Origin: Petrolisthes cinctipes
Lineage: Eukaryota; Arthropoda; Malacostraca; Decapoda; Porcellanidae
Direction: 5' to 3'
Assembly (NCBI GenBank): GCA_033782935.1
Contig: JAWQEG010000516.1
Span: 992,001 to 1,056,000 of the forward strand
DNA: 64,000 nucleotides
Each line of letters begins with the position of its first letter. Within the stretch, counting starts at the first letter, position 1. Position numbers and translations under genes: made by a program. This document shows positions 26,513-36,802 of this stretch, piece by piece. Under the pieces are notes generated by a model. It was not told the DNA's origin. It was given only the letters and a program-made list of their open reading frames with translations, and did no database searches.

Positions 26513-28093
26513 GTGCAAAAAGTCGATATGTGCATGCATCTTCTGTACCCGTTTATATCTCAAATTCAGGCTCAAAACACCCAAAAAATCGATATTTTTG
26601 TGTCCCAGAAGCGATCTGTACATGTCTACACCGTGTTATAGTATTTTTAAAATACAGGCCCAAAACATGCTCAAAATCGATGTTTTAGGTGCCCAAAGTC
26701 GATATGTGCATGCATCTTCTGTACCCGTTCATATCTCAAATTCAGGCTCAGAACACCCGAAAATTCGATTTATTTGGGTCCCAGAAGCGATCTGTACGTG
26801 TCTACTCAGTGTTAGAGTATTTTAAAAATTCAGGCCCAAAACATGCTCAAAATCGATATTTTGGGTGCTCAAAGTCTAAATGTGCATGCATCTTCTGTAC
26901 CTGTTTATATCTCAAATTCAGGCTCAAAACACCCGAAAATTCAATATTTTTGGGTCCCAGAAGCGACCTGTACATGCCTACTCCTTCGTAGAATGTTTTC
27001 AAGATACAGACCCAAAACATGCTTAAAATCGATATTTTAGGTGCAAAAAGTCGATATGTGCATGCATCCTCTGTAACCGGTTATATCCCAAATTCTGGCT
27101 CAAAACACCCGAAAATTCGATATTTTTGGGTCCCAGAAACGATCTGTACATGCTTACTCAGTGCTAGAATATTTTAAAATTATACGCCCAAAACATACTA
27201 AAAATCGATATTTTGGGTGCCAAAGTCGATATGTGCATGCATCTTCTGTACCCGTTTATATCTCAAATTCAGGCTCAAAACACCTAAAAATTCGATATTT
27301 TTGTGCCCCAGAAGCGATCTGTACATGTCTACACCGTGCTATAATATTTTCAAAATATAGGCCCAAAACATGCTCAAAATCGATATTTTAGGTGCCCAAA
27401 GTCGATATGTGCATGCATCTTCTGTATCCGTTCATATCTCATTTCAGGCTCAGAACATCCTAAAATTCGATTTATTTGGGTTCCAGAAGCGATCTGTACG
27501 TGCATACTCCGTGTTAGAGTGTTTTTAAAATACAGGCTCAAAACATGCTGAAAATCGATATTTTATGTGCCCAAAGTCAATATGTGTATGCATCTTCTGT
27601 ACCCGTGTATATCCCTAATTCTGGTTCAAAACACCAGAAAATTCGATATTTTTGGGTCCCAGAAGCGATCTGTACATGCTTACTCCTTGCTAGAATGTTT
27701 TTAAGATACAGACCCAAAACATGTTAAAAATCGATATTTTAAGTGCAAAAAGTCGATATGTGCATGCATCTTCTGTACCCGTTTATATCTCAAATTCAGG
27801 CTCAAAACTCCGAAAATTCGATACTTTTGGGTTCCTTAAGCGATCTGCACATGCCTACTCAGTGCTAGAATGTTTTTAAAATACATGCTTAAAACATGCT
27901 ATAAATCGATATTTTAGGTGTGAAAAGTCGATATGTGCATGCATCTTCTGTACCCGTTTATATCTCAAATTCAGGCTCAAAACACCCAAAAAATCAATAT
28001 TTTTGTGTCCCAGAAGCGATCTGTACATGCATACTCCGTGTTAGAGTATTTTCAAAATACAGGCCCAAAACATACTCAAAATCGATATTTTAG
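26513..28093. repeat. Spacer segment X, 9-monomer version, copy 2 (1581 bp)
   Basis: Matches 22470-24050 at a constant 4043-bp shift, with the same rare markers (CTGTAACCGG, CTCATTTCAGG). Together with the preceding C-type 7-mer it forms a 16-monomer composite present twice. Confidence 0.88.
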
Positions 28094-29070
28094 GTGCCCA
28101 AAGTCGATATGTGCATGCATCTTCTGTACAAGTTTATATCTCAAATTCAGGCTCAAAACACCCGAAAAGTCGATATTTTTGGGTCCCAGAAGCGATCTCT
28201 ACATGCCAACTCCGTGTTAATGTATTTTCAAAATACAGGCCCAAAACATGCTGAAAATCTATATTTTAGGTGCCCAAAGTCAATATGTGTATGCATCTTC
28301 TGTACCCGTCTATATCCCTAATTCAGGTTCAAAACACCAGAAAATTCGGTATTTTTGGGTCCCAGAAGCGATCTGTACATGCCTACTCCTTTGTAGAATG
28401 TTTTCAAGATACAGACCCAAAACATGCTTAAAATCGATATTTTAGGTGCAAAAAGTCGATATGTGCATGCATCCTCTGTACCCGGTTATATCCCAAATTC
28501 TGGCTCAAAACCCCCGAAAATTCGATAATTTTGGGTCCCAGAAGCCATCTGTACATGCCTACTCAGTGCAAGAATATTTTCAAAATATACGCCCAAAACA
28601 TACTAAAAATCGATATTTTGGGTGCCAAAGTCGATATGTGCATGCATCTTCTGTACCCGTTTATATCTCAAATTCAGGCTCAAAACACCCAAAAAATCGA
28701 TATTTTTGTGTCCCAGAAGCGATCTGTACATGTCTACACCGTGCTATAGTATTTTCAAAATACAGGCCCAAAACATGCTCAAAACCGATATTTTAGGTGC
28801 CCAAAGTCGATATGTGCATGCATCTTCTGTATCCGTTCATATCTCAAATTCAGGCTCAGAACTCCCAAAAATTCGATTTATTTGGGTTCCAGAAGCGATC
28901 TGTACGTGTCTACTCAGTGTTAGAGTATTTTAAAAATACAGGCCCAAAACATGCTCAAAATCGATATTTTGGGTGCCCAAAGTCGATATGTGCATGCATC
29001 TTCTGTACCCGTTTATATCTCAAATTCAGACTCAAAACACCCGAATATTCGATATTTTTGGGTCCCAAAA
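28094..29070. repeat. Partial 7-mer HOR unit (about 5.5 monomers)
   Basis: Starts with the CAAGTTTATATC subtype and follows the 7-mer order through the GAATATTCGATATT subtype. It then changes at about 29,070 to GTCCCAAAAGCAATGTG and leaves the pattern. It has GTTTTCAAGATAC and CTCCGTGTTAATG rather than the GTTTACAAGATAC and CTCTGTG of the amplified copies, so it resembles the older copies at 9.1-9.4 kb. It marks the right edge of the homogenised core. Confidence 0.75.
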
Positions 29071-32000
29071 GCAATGTGTACATGCATACTCCGTGTTAGA
29101 GTATTATCAAAATACAGGCCTAAAACATGCAGAAAATCGATATTTTAGCTGCCCAAAGTCAATATGTGTATGGATCTTCTGTACCCGTCTATATCCCAAA
29201 TTCAGGTTCAAAACACTCGAAAATTCGATATTTTTGGGTCCCAGAAGCAATCTGTACATGCCTACTTCTTGCTAGAATGTTTTCAAGATACAGACACAAA
29301 ACATGCTCAAAATCGATATTTTAGGTGCAAAAAGTCGAAATGTGCATTCATCTTCTGTACCCGTTTATATCTCAAATTCAGGCTCAAAACACCCGAAAAT
29401 TCATTGTTTTTGGGTCCCAGAAGCGATCTGTACGTGCATACTCCGTGTTAGAGTGTTTTTAAATTACAGGCCCAAAACATGCTGAAAATCGATATTTTAT
29501 GTGCTCAAAGTCAATATGTGCATTCATCTTCTGTACCCGTGTATATCCCAAATTCAGGTTCAAAACACCAGAAAATTCGATATATTTGGGTCCCAGAAGC
29601 GATCTGTACATGCCTACTCAGTGCTAGAATATTTTCAAATTATACGCCCAAAACATACTAAAAATCGATATTTTGGGTGCCAAAGTCGATATGTGCATGC
29701 ATCTTCTGTACCCGTTTATATCTCAAATTCAGGCTCAAAACACCCAAAAATTCGATATTTTTGTGTCCCAGAAGCGATCTGTACATGTCTACACGGTGCT
29801 ATAGTATTTTCAAAATACAGGCCCAAAACATGCTAAAAATCGATATTTTAGGTGCCCAAAGTCGATATGTGCATGTATCTTCTGTATCCGTTCATATCTC
29901 AAATTCTGGCTCAGAACACCCTAAAATTCGATTTATTTGGGTTCCAAAAGCGATCTATACGTGTCTACTCCGTGTTAGGGTATTTTAAAAATACAGGCCC
30001 AAAACATGCTCAAAATCGATATTTTGGGTGCCCAAAGTCGATATGTGCATGCATCTTCTGTACCCGTTTATATCTCAAATTCAGACTCAAAACACCCGAA
30101 TATTCGATATTTTTGGGTCCCAAAAGCAATGTGTACATGCATACTCTGTTTTAGAGTATTTTCTAAATACAGGCCTAAAACATGCTGAAAATCGATATTT
30201 TAGGTGCCCAAAGTCAATATGTGTATGCATCTTCTGTACCCGTCTATATACCAAATTCAGATTCAAAACACTCAAAAATTCGATATTTTTGGGTCCCAGA
30301 AACAATCTGTACATGCCTACTTCTTGCTAGAATGTTTTCAAGATACAGACCCAAAACATACACAAAATCGATATTTTAGGTGCAAAAAGTCGAAATGTGC
30401 ATGCATCTTCTGTACCCGTTTATACCTCAAATTCAGGCTCAGAACACCCGAAAATTCGATTTATTTGGGTCCCAGAAGCGATCTGTACGTGTTTACTCAG
30501 TGTTAGAGTATTTTAAAAATTCAGGCCCAAAACATGCTCAAAATCGATATTTTGGGTGCCCAAAGTCGATATGTGCATGCATCTTCTGTACCCGTTTATA
30601 TCTCAAATTCAGGCTCAAAACACCCGAAAATTCAATGTTTTTGGGTCCCAGAAGCGATCTGTACGTGCATACTCCGTGTTAGAGTGTTTTTAAAATACAG
30701 GCCCAAAACATGCTGAAAATCGATATTTTATGTGCCCAAAGTCAATATGTGTATGCATCTTCTGTACCCGTGTATATCCCTAATTCTGGTTCAAAACACC
30801 AGAAAATTCGATATATTTGGGTCCCAGAAGCGATCTGTACATGCCTACTCAGTGCTAGAATATTTTCAAATTATACGCCCAAAACATACTAAAAATCGAT
30901 ATTTTGGGTGCCAAAGTCGATATGTGCATGCATCTTCAGTGCTAGAATGTTTTTAAAATACAGGCTTAAAACATGCTATAAATCGATATTTTAGGTGTCC
31001 AAAGTCGATATGTGCATGCATCTTCTGTACCCGTTTATATCTCAAATTCAGGCTCAAAACACCCGAAAATTCGATATTTTTGGGTCCCAGAAGCGATCTG
31101 TACGTGCACACTCCGTGTTAGAGTGTTTTTAAAATACAGGCCCAAAACATGCTGAAAATCGATATTTTATGTGCCCAAAGTCAATATGTGTATGCATCTT
31201 CTGTACCCGTGTATATCCCTAATTATGGTTCAAAACACCAGAAAATTCGATATATTTGGGTCCCAGAAGCGATCTGTACATGCCTACTCAGTGCTAGAAT
31301 TTTTTCAAGATACAGACCCAAAACATGTTAAAAATCGATATTTTAAGTGCAAAAAGTCGATATGTGCATACATCTTCTGTACCTGTTTATATCTCAAATT
31401 CATGCTCAAAACTCCGAAAATTCGATTTTTTTGGGTCCCTTAAGCAATCTGCACATGCCTACTCAGTGCTAGAATGTTTTTAAAATACAGGCTTAAAACA
31501 TGCTATAAATCGATATTTTATGTGTCCAAAGTCGATATGTGCATGCATCTTCTGTATCCGTTCATATCTCAAATTCAGGCTCAAAACACCAAAAAAACCG
31601 ATATTTTTGTGTCCCAGAAGCGATCTGTACATGCCTACTCCATGTTAGAGTATTTTCAAAATACAGGCCCAAAACATGCTCAAAATCGATATTTTAGGTG
31701 CCCAAAGTCGATATGTGCATGAATCTTCTGTATCCGTTTATATCTCAAATTCAGGCTCAAAACACCCGAAAATTCGATATTTTTGGGTCCCAGAAGCGAT
31801 CTGTTCATGCCTACTCCGTGTTAATGTATTTTCAAAATACAGGCGAAAAACATTCCTGAAAATCTATATTTTAGGTGCCCTAAGTCAATATGTGTATGCA
31901 TCTTCTGTACCCGTCTATATCCCAAATTCAGGTTCAAAACACCAGAAAATTCGGTATTTTTTGGTCCCAGAAGCGATCTGTATATGCCTACTCCTTGCTA

Positions 32001-33621
32001 GAATTTTTTCAAGATACAGACCCAAAACATGCTCAAAATCGATATTTTAGGTGCAAAAAGTCGATGTGTGCATGCATCCTCTGTACCCGGTTATATCCCA
32101 AATTCAGGCTCAAAACCCCCGAAAATTCGATATTTTTTGGTCGCAGAAGCGATCTGTACATGCCTACTCAGTGCTAGAATATTTTCAAATTATACGCCCA
32201 AAACATACTAAAAATCGATATTTTGGGTGCCAAAGTCGATATGTGCATTCATCTTCTGTACCCGTTTATATCTCAAATTCAGGCTCAAAACACCCAAAAA
32301 AATCGATATTTTTGTGTCCCAGAAGCGATTTGTACATGTCTACGCCGTGCTATAGTATTTTCAAAATACAGGCCCAAAACATGCTCAAAATCGATATTTT
32401 AGGTGCCCAAAGTCGATATGTGCATGTATCTTCTGTACCCGTTCATATCTCAAATTCAGGCTCATAACACCCTAAAATTCGATTTATTTGGGTTCCAGAA
32501 GCGATCTGTACGTGTCTACTCAGTGTTAGAGTATTTTAAAAATACAGACCCAAAACATACTAAAAATCGATATTTTGGGTGCCAAAATCGATATGTGCAT
32601 GCATCTTCTGTACCCGTTTATATCTCAAATTCAGGCTCAAAACACCCCAAAAAATCGATATTTTTGTGTCCCAGCAGCGATTTGTACATGTCTACGCCGT
32701 GCTATAGAATTTTCAGAATACAGGCCCAAAACATGCTCAAAATCGATATTTTAGGTGCCCAAAGTCGATATGTGCATGCATCTTCTGTACCCGTTCATAT
32801 CTCAAATTCAGGCTCAGAACACCCTAAAATTCGATTTATTTGGGTTCCAGAAGCGATCTGTACGTGTCTACTCAGTGTTAGAGTATTTTAAAAATACAGG
32901 CCCAAAACATGCTCAAAATCGATATTTTAGGTGCCCAAAGTCGATATGTGCATGCATCTTCTGTACCCGTTTATATCTCAAATTCAGGCTTAAAACTCCG
33001 AAAATTCGATATTTTTGGGTCCCTTAAGCAATCTGCACATGCCTACTCAGTGCTAGAATGTTTTTAAAATACAGGCCCAAAACATGCTCAAAATCGATAT
33101 TTTAGGTGCCCAAAGTCGATATGTACATGCATCTTCTGTACCCGTTTATATCTCAAATTCAGGCTCAAAACACCCGAAAATTCCATATTTTTGGGTCCCA
33201 GAAGCAATCTGTGCGTGCATACTTCGTGTTAGAGTGTTTTTAAAATACAGGCACAAAACATGCTGAAAATCGATATTTTAAGTGCCCAAAGTCAATATGT
33301 GTAAGCATCTTCTGTACACGTGTATATCCCTAATTCAAGTTCAAAACACCCGAAAATTCGATATTTTTGGGTTCCAAAAGCGATCTGTACATGCCTACTC
33401 CTTGCTAGAATGTTTTCAAGATACAGACGAAAAACATGCTCAAAATCGATATTTTAGGTGTCCAAAGTCGATAAGTGCATGCATCTTCTGTACCCGTTTA
33501 TATCTCAAATTCAGGCTCAAAACACCCGAAAATTCCATATTTTTGGGTCCCAGAAGCAATCTGTACGTGCATACTCCGTGTTAGAGTATTTTTAAAATAC
33601 AGGCCCAAAACATGCTAAAAA
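29071..33621. repeat. Mixed satellite monomers without a stable HOR
   Basis: About 26 monomers. The first stretch (29,127-29,330) resembles the subtypes at 994-1190 and 4334-4530, with AGCTGCCCAAAGTCAATATGTGTATGG. Later parts include short local repeats: 32,22x-32,55x is followed two monomers later by a closely related pair with CACCCCAAAAAATCG, and the subtype at 30,710 recurs at 31,149. It contains the single half-length monomer of the window. No non-satellite sequence was seen. Confidence 0.75.
30896..30982. repeat. Half-length monomer (87 bp)
   Basis: Two consecutive TCGATATTTT starts lie at 30896 and 30983, only 87 bp apart. The first part reads as the first half of a GGGTGCCAAAG monomer up to GCATGCATCTTC. 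It then continues as the second half of a monomer with AGTGCTAGAATG. The switch falls at about 30936-30937, where the two halves share TC at homologous positions. The length is 88 bp minus the one C missing in the GCCAAAG subtype. It is best explained by recombination between the two 88-bp halves. Confidence 0.88.
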
Positions 33622-35201
33622 TCGATATTTTAGGTGCCCAAAGTCGATATGTGCATGCATCTTCTGTACCCGTTTATATCGCAAATTCAGGCTCAAAACC
33701 CCCCGAAAATTCCATATTTTTGGGTCTTAGAAGTAATCTGTACGTGCTTACTCCTTGCTAGAATTTTTTCAAGATACAGGCCCAAAACATGCTCAAAATC
33801 GATATTTTAGGTGCAAAAAGTCGATATGTGCATGCATCCTCTGTACCCGGTTATATCCCAAATTCTGGCTCAAAACCCCCGAAAATTCGATATTTTTGGG
33901 TCCCAGAAGCGATCTGTACATGCCTATTGAGTGCTAGAATATTTTCAAATTATACGCTGAAAACATACTAAAAATCGATATTTTGGGTGCCAAAGTCGAT
34001 ATGTGCATGCATCTTCTGTACCCGTTTATATCTCAAATTCAGGCTCAAAACTCCGAAAACTCGATATTTTTGGGTCCCTTAAGCAATCTGCACATGCCTA
34101 CTCAGTTCTAGAATGTTTTTAAAATACAGGCCCAAAACATGTTCAAAATCGATATTTTAGGTGTCCAAAGTCGTTAAGTGCATGCATCTTCTGTACCCGT
34201 TTATATCTCAAATTCAGGCTCAAAACCCCCGAAAATTCGATATTTTTGGGTCCCAAAAGCGATCTGTACATGCCTATTGAGTGCTAGAATATTTTCAAAT
34301 TATACGCTGAAAACATACTAAAAATCGATATTTTGGGTGCCAAAGTCGATATGTGCATGCATCTTCTGTACCCGTTTATATCTCAAATTCAGGCTCAAAA
34401 CTCCGAAAACTCGATATTTTTGGGTCCCTTAAGCAATCTGCACATGCCTACTCAGTTCTAGAATGTTTTTAAAATACAGGCCCAAAACATGCTAAAAATC
34501 GATATTTTAGGTGCCCAAAGTCGATATGTGCATGCATCTTCTGTACCCGTTTATATCGCAAATTCAGGCTCAAAACCCCCCGAAAATACCATATTTTTGG
34601 GTCTTAGAAGTAATCTGTACGTGCTTACTCCTTGCTAGAATTTTTTCAAGATACAGGCCCAAAACATGCTCAAAATCGATATTTTAGGTGCAAAAAGTCG
34701 ATATGTGCATGCATCCTCTGTACCCGGTTATATCCCAAATTCTGGCTCAAAACCCCCGAAAATTCGATATTTTTGGGTCCCAGAAGCGATCTGTACATGC
34801 CTATTGAGTGCTAGAATATTTTCAAATTATACGCTGAAAACATACTAAAAATCGATATTTTGGGTGCCAAAGTCGATATGTGCATGCATCTTCTGTACCC
34901 GTTTATATCTCAAATTCAGGCTCAAAACTCCGAAAACTCGATATTTTTGGGTCCCTTAAGCAATCTGCACATGCCTACTCAGTGCTAGAATGTTTTTAAA
35001 ATACAGGCCCAAAACATGTTCAAAATCGATATTTTAGGTGTCCAAAGTCGTTAAGTGCATGCATCTTCTGTACCCGTTTATATCTCAAATTCAGGCTCAA
35101 AACACCCGAAAATTCGATATTTTTGGGTCCCAAAAGCGATCTGTACATGTCTACTCCGTGTTAGAGTATTTTTAAAATACAGGCCCAAAACATGCTAAAA
35201 A

Positions 35202-35377
35202 TCGATATTTTAGGTGCCCAAAGTCGATATGTGCATGCATCTTCTGTACCCGTTTATATCTCAAATTCAGGCTCAAAACACCCGAAAATTCCATATTTTT
35301 GGGTCCCAGAAGCAATCTGTACGTGCATACTCCGTGTTAGAGTATTTTTAAAATACAGGCCCAAAACATGCTAAAAA
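35202..35377 (+). repeat. Representative 176-bp monomer (88 + 88 bp internal dimer)
   Basis: This consensus-like monomer starts at TCGATATTTT; the next monomer starts exactly 176 bp later, at 35378. The equivalent motif of the second half (here TCCATATTTTT, usually TCGATATTTTT) starts at 35290, exactly 88 bp in. Aligning halves 35202-35289 and 35290-35377 puts matching landmarks opposite each other: CGATAT-rich start, GGGT/GGTGCCCA, GCGATCTGTACATGC against TCGATATGTGCATGC, and CAGGCCCAAAACATG against CAGGCTCAAAACACC. In a gap-free 60-base comparison of consensus halves I counted 38 identical positions by hand. The monomer therefore looks like an old dimer whose halves diverged before the array amplified. 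Confidence 0.9.
35232..35239. other. Example of the conserved 8-bp palindrome in each monomer
   Basis: TGCATGCA is a perfect palindrome about 30 bp into the first half-monomer and is kept in most monomers of the window. The equivalent place in the second half has TGTACATG, containing the palindrome TGTACA. Function unknown; it may simply be inherited from the 88-bp ancestor. Confidence 0.6.
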
Positions 35378-36802
35378 TCGATATTTTAGGTGCCCAAAGT
35401 CGATATGTGCATGCATCTTCTGTACCCGTTTATATCGCAAATTCAGGCTCAAAACCCCCCGAAAATTCCATATTTTTGGGTCTTAGAAGTAATCTGTACG
35501 TGCTTACTCCTTGCTAGAATATTTTCAAGATACAGGCCCAAAACATGCTCAAAATCGATATTTTAGGTGCAAAAAGTCGATATGTGCATGCATCCTCTGT
35601 ACCCGGTTATATCCCAAATTCTGGCTCAAAACCCCCGAAAATTCGATATTTTTGGGTCCCAGAAGCGATCTGTACATGCCTATTGAGTGCTAGAATATTT
35701 TCAAATTATACGCTGAAAACATACTAAAAATCGATATTTTGGGTGCCAAAGTCGATATGTGCATGCATCTTCTGTACCCGTTTATATCTCAAATTCAGGC
35801 TCAAAACTCCGAAAACTCGATATTTTTGGGTCCCTTAAGCAATCTGCACATGCCTACTCAGTGCTAGAATGTTTTTAAAATACAGGCCCAGAACATGTTC
35901 AAAATCGATATTTTAGGTGTCCAAAGTCGTTAAGTGCATGCATCTTCTGTACCCGTTTATATCTCAAATTCAGGCTCAAAACACCCGAAAATTCGATATT
36001 TTTGGGTCATAAAAGCGATCTGTACATGTCTACTCCGTGTTAGAGTATTTTTAAAATACAGGCCCAAAACATGCTAAAAATCGATATTTTAGGTGCCCAA
36101 AGTCGATATGTGCATGCATCTTCTGTACCCGTTTATATCTCAAATTCAGGCTCAAAACACCCGAAAATTCCATATTTTTGGGTCCCAGAAGCAATCTGTG
36201 CGTGCATACTCCGTGTTAGAGTGTTTTTAAAATACAGGCACAAAACATGCTAAAAATCGATATTTTAAGTGCCCAAAGTCAATATGTGTAAGCATCTTCT
36301 GTACACGTGTATATCCCTAATTCAAGTTCAAAACACCAGAAAATTCGATGTTTTTGGGTTCCAAAAGCGATCTGTACATGCCTACTCCTTCCTAGAATGT
36401 TTTCAAGATACAGACCAAAAACATGCTCAAAATTGATATTTTAGGTGTCCAAAGTCGATAAGTGCATGCATCTTCTTTACCCGTTTATATCTCAAATTCA
36501 GGCTCAAAACACCCGAAAATTCCATATTTTTGGGTCCCAGAAGCAATCTGTACGTGCATACTCCGTGTTAGAGTATTTTTAAAATACAGGCCCAAAACAT
36601 GCTAAAAATCGATATTTTAGGTGCCCAAAGTCGATATGTGCATGCATCTTCTGTACCCGTTTATATCTCAAATTCAGGCTCAAAACCCCCCGAAAATTCC
36701 ATATTTTTGGGTCCCAGAAGTAATCTGTACGTGCTTACTCCTTGCTAGAATTTTTTCAAGATACAGACCCATACATGCTCAAAATCGATATTTTAGGTGC
36801 AA

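Larger units (their letters stand above)
33622..36608. repeat. 5-mer HOR array (~879 bp unit), three units plus two extra monomers
   Basis: The subtype with TTTATATCGCAAATTC and GGGTCTTAGAAGTAATC starts at 33622, 34499 and 35378, giving units of 877 and 879 bp. A related subtype starts at 36609, two monomers later than expected. Unit order: the TATCGCAAATTC subtype; the CCTCTGTACCCGG subtype with CCTATTGAGTGCTAG; the GCCAAAG subtype with CTCCGAAAACTCG; the GTCGTTAAGTGC subtype; and a TTCCATATTT subtype. In the first unit the last two positions are replaced by repeats of the CCTATTGAG end and the CTCCGAAAACTCG subtype, an internal rearrangement. Confidence 0.82.

Noticed and set aside
30087..30314. 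Minus-strand open frames (also near 49957, 53045, 56114 and 59284)
   Set aside because: They are antisense readings of ordinary monomers and disappear in neighbouring copies with one-base changes.
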